From a virus, in IMG/VR virus record IMGVR_UViG_3300037042_003108, positions 1 to 41,846 of that record: a stretch of 41,846 nt of DNA; one strand, 5' to 3'. Positions 29,550 through 39,291 of the stretch are shown here, in pieces. A program made the translations under genes and the position numbers. Position 1 is the first letter of the stretch; each line of letters begins with the position of its first letter. Under the pieces are notes generated by a model. That model had not been told where the DNA came from. It made no database searches and saw only the letters and a list, made by a program, of their open reading frames with translations.

Positions 29550-31577
29550 ATGCCCATCCACTACCAGGGCGGGCACTGGAGATCCGAGCGAACCCAGGCC
29601 GAGGACGCTGCACTTCTGGAGCGCGACATGGAGGCGCTATCCGAAGAAGAGCGGAGAGCGGTCCAGGTCATCTTCCAGGACATGGCTTCGTCGGAAGGGG
29701 ACTTGTCGCTCTTGCAGACGATCGGTCTGCTGGAGTGGCAGCGAACCCCGGTCGACATGAAGACGTTCGTGATGGATCCCTACTATCTTGGGAACACCTG
29801 CGACAATCTTTACCCCGCGTGGCTGGAGGACCTCACCGACTTGTTCTCCGGGGGCTATCGCGAGGCCATCTTCACTGGGGCGATCGGCACGGGAAAGACC
29901 TTCGCCGCCTCGATCGGCATCTGTCGCATCCTTTACATCCTGAGCTGCATGAAGGACCCCCACCGGTCCTTCGGCATCGCGGCCAACTCCAACATCTCGA
30001 TCGTCGCGTTGTCCGTCAACGAGGTTCTGGCGACCAAGGTCGCATACGAGAACGTGGCGACCAAGATCGAGGCGTCGCCTTACTTCCAGGAGAACTTCCC
30101 GTTCGAGAAGACCAAGAAGGAGCTGCGTTTCCCCCGGCACATCTGGGTCGCGGCTCGGGCCTCGAATGATGGATCAGTGCTCGGTCTCAACGTCATCGGA
30201 GGGCTGCTCGACGAGGTGAACTTCATGCCTCGTGCGTCGAAGGGACAGGACCCCAGATTCAACCTGATGGACCGCGCCGAGGTGCTCTACAACGCCATGC
30301 TGCGGCGCATGAAGTCCAGGTTCGAGCGCAAGGGCAAGCTCCCTGGGACGCTGTTCGTCATTTCCTCGAAGCAGACCCACGACGACTTCACGGCGAAGCG
30401 CATCCTATCGTCTCGGAGTGACTCCTCCGTCTTCGTTCGCGACTATTCTCTATGGGACGCGAAACCCGAGGCGTACGCTGCGGGCGAATGGTTTCACGTC
30501 GTTGTTGGAAACGAGCAGGCCCCGAGCCGAATCGTTCCTGAAGATACGGACATCGAAGAGGTCGCAGCGGTTCTTCCAGAGGACTGCGTCATCATCGATG
30601 TTCCGGTGGACTTCCGCAGTGACTTTGAGACGGATCTGGAGGGGGCGATTCGAGACCTCGCTGGCGTGGCCACGGTCACGGTCAGTCCCTACATCCAGCG
30701 CAGGACCAAGATTATCGATGCGATTCGGAAGGACCTCGTCCACCCCTTCAGCGTCGAGTCGTACGATCCTTCGCAGCCCGGCTACTTCCACTGGCATCGT
30801 ATGGTCAGGATCAACCCGCAGGAGGGGGTTTCCAGGCCGATCGTGAGCCCCTACGCACCTCGGCACATCCACATCGATCCGTCCTCTACAGGGGACGCGA
30901 CAGGGTTTGCGATGGGGCACGTCGCGGGGTGGAAAGAGATTGTTCGGCGAGATGACGACGGGAACCAGTATCCGGAGCGGGCTCCAGAGATCGTCATGGA
31001 CGTGTTGTTGCAGATCGTCCCCCCGGCAGGTGGGGAGATCATTCTCGGAGACGTTCGCAAGCTCGTCTATCAGCTCTCGAAGCACGGGTACATGATCACC
31101 TGCGTCTCGATCGACTCCTGGAACTCCGTCGAAGCGATTCAGAAGTTGAGTCAGAGGGGCTTCAATGCGATGCAGCTCTCGGTCGATCGCACGCTGGGTC
31201 CGTATGACATGCTGAAGTCGGCCTTGTACGAAGACCGGTTGTTCTACTACGACTACCCCCCGCTCTTGCAGGAGTTACGGGAGCTGGAACACGATAGGCA
31301 CAAGCGGAAGATCGACCATCCGCTCCGAGGCAGCAAGGACGTTGCCGATGCGGTGGCCGGGGTGGTCTGGACGCTCATCGAGAACTCCTCTCACTACCCG
31401 CTCTCGATCATGCGGGGCGTTTCTCAGGCTCCTGACGTGTGGATGATGGAGCACCAGCAGTCAGCCCTCGCGCGCTCGTACGGGAGCGAAGACGTGGCGG
31501 ATACGGGGAACTCCCCGTTGCTTCCGGCCTTTCTGCTGGGGTCGGGAGAGTTTGACGGCGGTGGAAGTGACTTCTGA
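29550..31577 (+). CDS. Terminase large subunit (packaging ATPase/nuclease)
   Basis: Predicted 675-residue motor protein that would pump DNA into proheads and cut concatemers. Walker A GAIGTGKT (110-117) and Walker B VIGGLLDE (215-222) mark the ATPase; the RNase H-like nuclease has D443 (HIDPSSTGDATG), D522 (SIDSW) and D597/D600 (GSKDVADAVAG). About 60 residues precede the ATPase domain. It starts 4 bp after the small subunit with a weak ribosome site, so coupled translation is likely. Its companion gene and the portal nearby confirm the role. Confidence 0.9.
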   Translation: MPIHYQGGHWRSERTQAEDAALLERDMEALSEEERRAVQVIFQDMASSEGDLSLLQTIGLLEWQRTPVDMKTFVMDPYYLGNTCDNLYPAWLEDLTDLFSGGYREAIFTGAIGTGKTFAASIGICRILYILSCMKDPHRSFGIAANSNISIVALSVNEVLATKVAYENVATKIEASPYFQENFPFEKTKKELRFPRHIWVAARASNDGSVLGLNVIGGLLDEVNFMPRASKGQDPRFNLMDRAEVLYNAMLRRMKSRFERKGKLPGTLFVISSKQTHDDFTAKRILSSRSDSSVFVRDYSLWDAKPEAYAAGEWFHVVVGNEQAPSRIVPEDTDIEEVAAVLPEDCVIIDVPVDFRSDFETDLEGAIRDLAGVATVTVSPYIQRRTKIIDAIRKDLVHPFSVESYDPSQPGYFHWHRMVRINPQEGVSRPIVSPYAPRHIHIDPSSTGDATGFAMGHVAGWKEIVRRDDDGNQYPERAPEIVMDVLLQIVPPAGGEIILGDVRKLVYQLSKHGYMITCVSIDSWNSVEAIQKLSQRGFNAMQLSVDRTLGPYDMLKSALYEDRLFYYDYPPLLQELRELEHDRHKRKIDHPLRGSKDVADAVAGVVWTLIENSSHYPLSIMRGVSQAPDVWMMEHQQSALARSYGSEDVADTGNSPLLPAFLLGSGEFDGGGSDF

Positions 31578-31600
31578 TTCTCTGGATGTCGTGGTAAGGA
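31572..31600 (+). promoter_or_regulatory. Possible promoter before the portal pair
   Basis: TTCTGA (31572-31577), 17-bp spacer ending CGTGG, TAAGGA (31595-31600), overlapping the terminase stop. The -35 is poor, but the TGG-TAAG context matches the better promoter at 7149. Confidence 0.35.
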
Positions 31601-31630
31601 TCGGGGAGCCATCCGCGATCGGAGGCGTCG

Positions 31631-31972
31631 ATGGATGAGACGTTGAGGCAGCAACTGGAGGACGTGTTCGGAACGGGGGCGCAGCCTTCTCCCGGCGGGA
31701 CTGGGGCGGTTCTCGTTCGTCCCTCGAAGCTGTCCATGGATCTCGCCCAGCAGGTGATTCGAGAGATGCCCCTGGACGGGTTGTATCGAGACCTCGGTGC
31801 TGTCGCCGCCATGTTGGTAGCGGATGAGCTGGAGAGTCGGGGCCTTCGCCCAGCGGACTACGCCACCCTCCCGGAACTTCCCCAGGCCGTCGCGAGACGA
31901 TTGGGCGGGTACCTACTCCGGTCGGGCGAGTTTTCGACCGCGTTCGTTCAGAACCTGATGGCGAGGGGATAG
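31631..31972 (+). CDS. Small protein between terminase and portal, unknown
   Basis: Predicted 113-residue protein with ATG behind GGAGGCGTCG. Mostly helical (SMDLAQQVIREMPLDGLYRDLGAVAAMLVADELESRG), with a Gly/Pro-rich N-terminal part. No family recognised. It is followed immediately by the portal gene, so it is likely a head or packaging accessory. No transmembrane segment. Confidence 0.6.
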   Translation: MDETLRQQLEDVFGTGAQPSPGGTGAVLVRPSKLSMDLAQQVIREMPLDGLYRDLGAVAAMLVADELESRGLRPADYATLPELPQAVARRLGGYLLRSGEFSTAFVQNLMARG

Positions 31973-33775
31973 ATGGGCGCTGTTCAAAACGTCGTCGATC
32001 GCCTTCGCCGAGCGTTTATTACGGACAAGGAGCGTGGTGGGGACCTTCTGGCGAGGGGGTCGACGTCTCCAACGTATCCCGACTCCGGGTACGATCTCCT
32101 CCAGGCGTACGGCTACGACGCCCTTTCTGACTACCTGCGGCTGGAGCATGACCTCCTCAGTCGATACGTGGACTACGAGGAGATGGACGACTACCCCGAG
32201 ATCTCATCGGCGGTGGACATCTATGCGGACGACGCTTCTCAGCCGGACACCCAGCTCCAGCGCACCGTGTGGATCAGCTCCCCGGACAAGACTCTCCAGG
32301 GAGTGCTCGACGATCTCTTCTACATCCGACTGCGGATGGACGAAGAAATCTGGGAGCTGACCCGGAGCCTCGTGAAGTACGGAAACGACTACGAGGAGAT
32401 GCTGGTCACGAAGGAGGGCGTGGTCGGGCTGAACTTCCTTCCAGCTCCGACGGTTCGGCGTGTGGAGGGTCCTCGCGGAGAGCTGTACGGCTTCGTTCAG
32501 GACTTCCGTGGGCGGTTCGGATACAGTCCCCAGGAGTTCCAGAAGCTGCTGATGCAGAGGACGGACTCGATCCGAAACATGATGCAGCCGGGGGGCGGTA
32601 CCGTCTGGCAAGGTGGGGGGCTTCTCCAGCAGGTCTCAGCGCTCGAAACATGGGAAGTGGCCCACTTCAGGCTGAGGGGGAAGCACCGTCGCAGCGTGTA
32701 CGGCTACTCGGTTCTGGAGTCGGCTCGGTGGATCTGGAAGCGGCTGATGCTTCTCGAAGACGCCGCCATGATCTATCGGCTCCAGCGAGCCCCTGAGCGG
32801 TATGCCTTCTACGTGGACGTCGGTGACCTGCCTCCTGGTGAGGCGCTGGCCTTCGTCAACAAGATGCGTCAGCAGCACCGGAAGAAGCGGTTCGTCAACC
32901 CTTCGACCGGCAAGCTCGACCTGAAGTTCGATCCACTCTCTCAGGACGAGGACTTCTGGGTTCCCGTTCGGAAGGGGGTCGAGGGGACCAGGATCGAGGT
33001 GCTCGGGGGGCCCTCCTGGCAGCACATGGAAGACGTGGAGTACTTCCAGAACAAGCTCTTCTCCGCGCTGAAGGTGCCCAAGGCGTACCTAGCCCAAGAC
33101 GAGAACGTGGCCAGGGCGGTTCTGTCGAGTGAGGATGTTCGGTTCGCTCGTTCTGTACTCCGGGTGCAGCGCGAGGTGAAGAACGGGCTCTCGAAGATCG
33201 CCCGTACGCACTTGGCCGCGCTCAACATCGATCCGTACGCTGCGGAGTACTCCATCCACATGACCGTTCCGTCCGCCATCTTCGAGCTGGCGCAGCTCGA
33301 AGTTCGGAACGCTAGGGCGGACCTCGCCGCGCGTATGCGGGAGCACGTTTCGTTGCCGTGGGTGCTCAAGAACGTCTATCTGCTGTCTGACGATGACCTT
33401 GAGGTCATCATCCGTCAGCGGTCCGAAGACACGGTTCGGGAGGGCAAGGCTGCGGCCGAGGTCGAGAAGATGTCCGGCATGGCTCAGGCCGAGGTCGAGA
33501 AGGCGAAGATGCCTCCGCCCGGGATGGAGGGCGTGACCAGCGACGAGAAGGCTCTCAAGGGACTCAGGCTCCTTGAGCGCAAGCTTGCTTCTCTGCCAGC
33601 GTCTCAACGCAGACCCATCACAGAAGAAGAGCTGTTCCGTGGGGGGACGAGCGCCGGTCGAGGGGCGGAGCGGAAGTTGAACGCCATCATCCAGAGCAAC
33701 GGACAGACGGCGAAGCACATCAAGGAGATGAGCGGTCTTCTACACGACCTGGCTGTGGCCGCGCGTCGTGGGTGA
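31973..33775 (+). CDS. Portal protein (T4 gp20-like)
   Basis: Predicted 600-residue portal, the dodecameric vertex through which DNA enters and to which the neck attaches. T4-type signatures are visible: YGYSVLESAR (243-252), LQRAPER (270-276) and FYVDVG (279-284), with HFRLRG at 231-236. The first 60 residues and the last 90 are charged and helical. The order terminase, portal, acidic core protein, protease, capsid is as in T4-like phages. The start follows GAGGGGATAG with no gap after the preceding stop. Confidence 0.88.
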   Translation: MGAVQNVVDRLRRAFITDKERGGDLLARGSTSPTYPDSGYDLLQAYGYDALSDYLRLEHDLLSRYVDYEEMDDYPEISSAVDIYADDASQPDTQLQRTVWISSPDKTLQGVLDDLFYIRLRMDEEIWELTRSLVKYGNDYEEMLVTKEGVVGLNFLPAPTVRRVEGPRGELYGFVQDFRGRFGYSPQEFQKLLMQRTDSIRNMMQPGGGTVWQGGGLLQQVSALETWEVAHFRLRGKHRRSVYGYSVLESARWIWKRLMLLEDAAMIYRLQRAPERYAFYVDVGDLPPGEALAFVNKMRQQHRKKRFVNPSTGKLDLKFDPLSQDEDFWVPVRKGVEGTRIEVLGGPSWQHMEDVEYFQNKLFSALKVPKAYLAQDENVARAVLSSEDVRFARSVLRVQREVKNGLSKIARTHLAALNIDPYAAEYSIHMTVPSAIFELAQLEVRNARADLAARMREHVSLPWVLKNVYLLSDDDLEVIIRQRSEDTVREGKAAAEVEKMSGMAQAEVEKAKMPPPGMEGVTSDEKALKGLRLLERKLASLPASQRRPITEEELFRGGTSAGRGAERKLNAIIQSNGQTAKHIKEMSGLLHDLAVAARRG

Positions 33776-33790
33776 TGGATTTGCCCTTCC

Positions 33791-33819
33791 TTGACACGGT
33801 TTTGGGGAGATTGTAGTGT
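33791..33819 (+). promoter_or_regulatory. sigma70-like promoter inside the portal/33816 junction
   Basis: TTGACA (33791-33796), 17-bp spacer, TAGTGT (33814-33819). The -10 box overlaps the GTG at 33816, so transcripts from here would use the ATG at 33828, 8 nt after the box. Confidence 0.5.
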
Positions 33820-34724
33820 CAGCTCAGATGGACCGCCCTGAGAATTTTCTTCCTCCCTCAGAACTGAATCGGCTGTCCTGCGGGAGTCACGAGCGGCACG
33901 TTTGTCGTGTTGTGGAGACGCTCCGTGGTCACCTGGAGGGCAGGTCGTTCGAGGTGGTTGGAACCTGGGCGCTTGAAGCCACAGCTCGGGTGGGTAACGA
34001 GTTCTTCAGGTTTTTTCTGGAAGAGTCCCCTTCCGGGCGTCTTCAGGTTCGGGAGTCGAGGCCGATCGACGTCGTGACGGTGGAGCAAACGGAGACCAGA
34101 GATCGCTGGTTGGTGGAGGCGCGGGAGATCGCGTCTTTGTTCCTCCACGGGGCTGATTCGTTGGCCGACGTTCGCTTGCGCGCGTTGGTGTCGAGGGTTC
34201 GTCCCTCGCTCTGCGAATCGGTCGTCGTCGGTGAAGTCGAGAAGAAGCTGAGGGTCCCGCGTACGTGGCGTTCGGTGGTCGAGTCGCAGCGATCTGAACC
34301 CACGCTGTTGTCCGCCAATCAAGCTCCGACAGAAGATCGGTTGCGATTGACGTTTCGGGCGCTGTATGATGATGCGGTCAAGGGCGATCCCGGTTTGCAT
34401 GTGGATCGGGTGAACGAGGAGCTGGGCTGGGTGCTCGATCGCTCGCAGCAGATTCTGAATGAGACACGGGCGTACCTCGCTTCGGCTCGGGGCGCACTGC
34501 TACAGGAACATGGGCGCGAGCCGGTGCTCGCGTCTTTCGAGGGCTTCGCCACCGACCTGATCGAAGACCTGCGGACCTTGCATGAGGAAGGAACTCGTGC
34601 AGCCTTGGATCTTGGCGACGTGCGCCAGCGTGCGCGTCTCCACGATGTACTGGCGGAGGGTCTTCAGGAGCGAAGCGGCGCATGTTGCTTCGTCGCTGTG
34701 GTGGCTGATCAGTTGATCTCGTAG
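33816..34724 (+). CDS. Protein between portal and core protein, unknown
   Basis: 302 residues from GTG 33816, which has a GGGGAG site 6 nt upstream, or 298 residues from ATG 33828 on a leaderless transcript from the promoter at 33791; both may be used. The sequence is a charged mix of helix and strand with no motif I recognise; the last third is helical (LLQEHGREPVLASFEGFATD). The position among head genes suggests a virion or assembly protein. GC content and codon use are as in the neighbours. Confidence 0.6.
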   Translation: MSAQMDRPENFLPPSELNRLSCGSHERHVCRVVETLRGHLEGRSFEVVGTWALEATARVGNEFFRFFLEESPSGRLQVRESRPIDVVTVEQTETRDRWLVEAREIASLFLHGADSLADVRLRALVSRVRPSLCESVVVGEVEKKLRVPRTWRSVVESQRSEPTLLSANQAPTEDRLRLTFRALYDDAVKGDPGLHVDRVNEELGWVLDRSQQILNETRAYLASARGALLQEHGREPVLASFEGFATDLIEDLRTLHEEGTRAALDLGDVRQRARLHDVLAEGLQERSGACCFVAVVADQLIS

Positions 34725-34733
34725 GAGGAAGCA

Positions 34734-35822
<1,089 letters not shown>

Positions 35823-36060
35823 TCGAGCGGCGGAAGCGGGCGTCTCCGGACCGTGACAAGTCCTGGCGCCTCCGTCGCACGGCTTATTCCTCTGGAAGAC
35901 GCGAAGAGATCGGAGTGGAGAAAAGCCCGGTGAAGCGAAAAACTCGAACCGTCGGTGGGCGCTCCTCGGTGCTGGAGAAGCCGGAAGCGGTTGGAGGCTC
36001 GGTGATCGATCGGACTCCACTTCGATCCAACTTCCGTTGGAAGCGATCGTAGGGGCATAC
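35823..36060 (+). other. 238-bp gap between core protein and protease genes
   Basis: No convincing gene. It contains a hairpin TCCAAC-TTCC-GTTGGA (36026-36041) close to the protease start and the weak peptide frame at 35915. No promoter of the family seen elsewhere was found in it. Confidence 0.4.
35915..36052 (+). CDS. Possible 45-residue basic peptide
   Basis: Open GTG-start frame encoding a basic peptide (starting MEKSPVKRKTRTVGG) in the gap before the protease gene. The ribosome site is poor and no homology is evident. Small basic head proteins exist near this place in T4, which is the only reason to list it. Confidence 0.2.
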   Translation: MEKSPVKRKTRTVGGRSSVLEKPEAVGGSVIDRTPLRSNFRWKRS

Positions 36061-37593
36061 ATGGAAGCGCTGACAGCGACATCCGCCAACCTGAAAAACC
36101 AGCTCATCGACGAGCAGGTTCATCACAGCGTACTCACGTTGGTGGAGGGCACCGGGAATCGTGCTGGACGTGTGTTCGCTCGCGGGGAGTTCGGGCACTC
36201 TACGAAGCCCACAGCCAACGGTCGGCGCTATCCTCGGAAGGTCTGGGAGAAGAACATCGACCGGCTCCAGGAGAACCTCCAGGGCCGGAAGGTTCTCGGA
36301 GAGCTGGATCACCCCTCCGATGGGCGTACATCGCTCCAGCGCGCTTCGCATGTCATCACGGAGATCCACCTCGAAGACGAGCGGGTGATGGGTGAGGCCG
36401 AGATCTTGGACACCTCGAAGGGTCGAGATCTGAAGGCCATCCTCGCGGCGGGTGTTCCTGTCGGTATCAGCTCCCGTGGGTACGGGAGCACGCATCCCGA
36501 CGGCGAGGGCATCGAAGAGGTGCAGGACGATTACAAGCTCGTGACCTTCGATTTCGTGGCGGAGCCTGCGGACAGCACTGCGTACCCACAGGTCTTCTTC
36601 GAGGGGACAGAGATCCCCGAGGAGCAGCGGATGGCGGACGACGGCGTGGAAGAAGGGACGAAGGCTCCGGACGAGGCTGAGACCCCGGAACCGATCCTTG
36701 AGGATTCGCGAGTGGAGGAGCTGCGGAAGGAGTTTTCCGAGCAACTGCTCGCCAAGATCGAATCGATGCGCTCTGATGTGACCGAGCAGGTCCGTCAGGA
36801 GTTGCTTTCGGATCCCACGATGTCAAGCGCCACGGAGGCGCTGCGGAAGATCCAGGGCATCCTCCAACCCTTCTCGCTCTCGGAGGACGTTCGAGACCAC
36901 CTCGTTCAGAAGGACCAGGAGATCGCCGAGCTAAGGACGAGGCTCGAAGAAGCGACGGAACAGCTCGAACGAAAGGACGAGCTGATCGAGACACTGACGT
37001 CGTCGGTTCGCGAGGCCGGGTACAAGTACCACATGGAGCGCCTGTTGTCCGGTCATCCGATCGAGATCGTCGATGTGGTGCGCGATCTCGTCGATGTCTC
37101 TACGTTCGAGAGCGCTGACTTGCTCTCGGAGCAGGTGGAGAAGGTGCTGAAGGAACTTCTCACGCAGCGTCAGCAGGAGCAGCGTGCGGAGGATCGTCGG
37201 GAAGAGAAGGCGGCTGGGCTCCGCACCAAGAATCGGGAGTTGGCGGAAGATCTCTCTCGGGTCAAGAAAGAGAATCGCGCGCTCGCGATTCGCACATACG
37301 CTTCGGAGCGATTGCAAACTCATCCGAAGGGTGCGAAGATCATGCGGGTGTTGGAGAGCGTCGGCTTCAAGTCCGAGGATCAGATCGATCAAGTGATCGA
37401 AACCTACCGGGAGCCGAAGCTGGACGCAGACGACATGGAAGCCATTCGGGACAGGATTCGGACGAAGCTGGGTGGGGGTCGAGAGCACCTCGTCGAAGAC
37501 GGGGCGTTGACGGCTCGTTCTGAACGGGGTATCAATGGGCTTGGAATGAGCTTGGTCGAATATCGAAAGCTCTCCGGGCTCGAAGGGACATGA
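36061..37593 (+). CDS. Prohead protease fused to a scaffold-like coiled coil
   Basis: Predicted 510-residue protein. The first 185 residues are a T4 gp21-type protease: NGRRYPRKVW (53-62), GELDHP with H84, GISSRG with S137/S138, and VTFDFVAEPADSTAYP. After an acidic linker (about 185-220) comes a long coiled-coil-rich region (about 220-510), resembling a scaffold of gp22 type. Protease and scaffold are separate genes in T4, so this is a fusion that could self-release by cleavage. ATG 36061 follows TAGGGG; an upstream TTG (36037) is in frame but unlikely. The capsid gene follows. Confidence 0.8.
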   Translation: MEALTATSANLKNQLIDEQVHHSVLTLVEGTGNRAGRVFARGEFGHSTKPTANGRRYPRKVWEKNIDRLQENLQGRKVLGELDHPSDGRTSLQRASHVITEIHLEDERVMGEAEILDTSKGRDLKAILAAGVPVGISSRGYGSTHPDGEGIEEVQDDYKLVTFDFVAEPADSTAYPQVFFEGTEIPEEQRMADDGVEEGTKAPDEAETPEPILEDSRVEELRKEFSEQLLAKIESMRSDVTEQVRQELLSDPTMSSATEALRKIQGILQPFSLSEDVRDHLVQKDQEIAELRTRLEEATEQLERKDELIETLTSSVREAGYKYHMERLLSGHPIEIVDVVRDLVDVSTFESADLLSEQVEKVLKELLTQRQQEQRAEDRREEKAAGLRTKNRELAEDLSRVKKENRALAIRTYASERLQTHPKGAKIMRVLESVGFKSEDQIDQVIETYREPKLDADDMEAIRDRIRTKLGGGREHLVEDGALTARSERGINGLGMSLVEYRKLSGLEGT

Positions 37594-37651
37594 GATCGAC
37601 TGGCGGGCGACGACTCGCCACGCAAGGCTCGTAGCAGGAGGAGCGCAGAAA

Positions 37652-39148
37652 ATGGAAGCTCGACAGATGTTGCATGAAGAGGGTCGTCGCACGATCGCCG
37701 ACCAGAGCTACGTCGGGGCTCTCATCCGGAAGTGGGGCGACTTCCTGGAGGGCTTGCCGGACCGGACCGAGCAGGATCGGTACATCCTCGGATGCACCGC
37801 GATGCTCATGGAGAACGAGTCCGTGTGGCTCCAGTCGCTGACGGAGGAGACCCGAAGCGTGAACGTCGGCTCGTTCACGAAGTTCATCTTCCCCGTGCTG
37901 CGGCGCGTGTTCCCGAACCTCATCGCCAACGAGATCGTCAGCGTGCAGCCGATGACGGCTCCGATCGGCGCGGTCTTCTTCCTCGACTACGTGTACGGTT
38001 CGACGAAGGGCGCCACGACCGAGGGCAACGTCTTCCCGCGCGACTTCGATCGCGACTACTCCAGCGAGTTCGTGAACGGCGAGCAGGTCGCGACCGGTGA
38101 CGGTGCGGCCTACGGTGGCGTCGGCACGCCGCTCGACGCCAATCTCGCCTGGACGCCCATTCGTCCGCTCGACGCGACGCGCGGCTTCAGCGTCGTGCTG
38201 AAGGACATCGATCCGGCGACCGGCGCGGCGGTTGCGGGTCAGGTCCTGACCGACAACGGCTCGGGCGGCTTCACGGGCGGTGGCGTCGGTGCCACGATCA
38301 ACTACTCCAACGGCTCGATCGTCGGCGCGCTCTTCACGGCGGCGCCCGCCAACCTGCACCCGATCAAGGCGTACTACTACTTCGACGGCGAGCTGAACAC
38401 CAAGGTCCCCGAGATCAAGCTGGACGTCAAGAAGGCGCCCGTCGAGGCGATGCCGCGTCGGCTCAAGGCCCTGTGGTCGAGCGAGGCGGCGGAAGACCTC
38501 CGCGCCTTCCACGGGCTCGACGCCGAGACCGAGATCGTGTCGATCATCGCGCAGGAGATCGCGCTGGAGATCGACCGCGAGATCATCCAGGACCTGTTCC
38601 TGAACTCGACCGGCACGACCGGTGCGTTCGATCGCATCCCGCCCAGCGGCATCTCCGAGCTGGACCACCTGCGGTCGATGCTGACCCAGATCTCGACGGT
38701 CAGCAATCTCATCCACAAGAAGACCCTGCGTGCGCCCGCGAACTGGATCGTCACCTCCCCCGAGGTGTCGGCCCTGCTCGCCCAGCTCACCACGCACGGC
38801 TTCTACAAGCCGATCTGGTCGGGGGACATGAACCCCGCGTCGTCGCACGATCAGATGCGGCCTCGCACGCAGCACGGCCAGTTCACGATCTACAAGGCCG
38901 GAACGCTGATGAACAAGTGGGTCGTCTACGAGGACCCCTTCTTCACCAGCAACAAGATGATGATCGGCCTCAAGGGCGGTTCGTTCCTGGAGTCCGGGTT
39001 CGTGTGGGCGCCCTACGTTCCCCTCCAGGTCACGCCGACCTTCCTGGATCCGAGCGACTTCAGCTTCCGCAAGGGTCTCCGGACCCGCTACGCGAAGAAG
39101 CTGCTCCGCCCCGACTTCTACGGGCAGCTCACGATCCAGCACCTCTAG
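37652..39148 (+). CDS. Major capsid protein (T4 gp23-like)
   Basis: Predicted 498-residue capsid subunit, HK97 fold. The T4-like segment FPVLRRVFPNLIAN (80-93) with SVQPMTAPIG (97-106) is the clearest match; the end (KGLRTRYAKKLL) is also typical. LTE at 63-65 fits the (L/I)xE cleavage rule of T4 protease and coincides with the T4 gp23 cleavage position, so the first 65 residues may be a removed core-binding arm. Very strong site AGGAGGAGCG. Codons are more strongly C/G-ended and regular than in the neighbours, consistent with very high expression. Confidence 0.9.
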   Translation: MEARQMLHEEGRRTIADQSYVGALIRKWGDFLEGLPDRTEQDRYILGCTAMLMENESVWLQSLTEETRSVNVGSFTKFIFPVLRRVFPNLIANEIVSVQPMTAPIGAVFFLDYVYGSTKGATTEGNVFPRDFDRDYSSEFVNGEQVATGDGAAYGGVGTPLDANLAWTPIRPLDATRGFSVVLKDIDPATGAAVAGQVLTDNGSGGFTGGGVGATINYSNGSIVGALFTAAPANLHPIKAYYYFDGELNTKVPEIKLDVKKAPVEAMPRRLKALWSSEAAEDLRAFHGLDAETEIVSIIAQEIALEIDREIIQDLFLNSTGTTGAFDRIPPSGISELDHLRSMLTQISTVSNLIHKKTLRAPANWIVTSPEVSALLAQLTTHGFYKPIWSGDMNPASSHDQMRPRTQHGQFTIYKAGTLMNKWVVYEDPFFTSNKMMIGLKGGSFLESGFVWAPYVPLQVTPTFLDPSDFSFRKGLRTRYAKKLLRPDFYGQLTIQHL

Positions 39149-39185
39149 GCGCCTGACGGCCTTCGCCGGTCGTACTCATAGCGCC
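39148..39185 (+). terminator. Stem-loop after the capsid gene, possible terminator
   Basis: An outer stem GGCGC (39148-39152) with GCGCC (39181-39185) encloses a smaller hairpin with loop CTTC (39157-39167). No long T-run follows, so termination is only suggested by its position between the capsid gene and a promoter. Confidence 0.35.
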
Positions 39186-39206
39186 CTCTCCAGCCGTTCC
39201 CACGGG

Positions 39207-39235
39207 TTCCCATCCCTCTGCCGATGGTGTACGAT
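39207..39235 (+). promoter_or_regulatory. Possible promoter for the post-capsid operon
   Basis: TTCCCA (39207-39212), 17-bp spacer, TACGAT (39230-39235). The -10 box is good and the -35 weak. The palindrome at 39264 lies about 22-38 bp downstream of the expected start. Confidence 0.4.
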
Positions 39236-39263
39236 GACCTCGGTGTGAGCGAAGCTTGACGGT

Positions 39264-39280
39264 TGCGACCGATGGTCGCA
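39264..39280 (+). promoter_or_regulatory. Operator-like palindrome, variant copy 3
   Basis: TGCGACC-GAT-GGTCGCA, with 7-bp perfect arms, the same half-site as the motif at 7194 and 28827. It lies in the leader between the promoter and the ATG at 39292. Confidence 0.5.
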
Positions 39281-39291
39281 GGGAGTCGGAG

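Noticed and set aside
35853-35933. 26-codon GTG frame in the gap before the protease gene
   Set aside because: Too short, weak ribosome site, no supporting evidence.
37532-39142. 536-codon open frame on the minus strand opposite the capsid gene
   Set aside because: A product of strong GC3 in the capsid gene; the Arg/Val/Leu-rich composition is typical of antisense shadows.
39256-39258. TTG start for the 39292 gene
   Set aside because: Lies within the operator-containing leader and has no Shine-Dalgarno; ATG 39292 has one.
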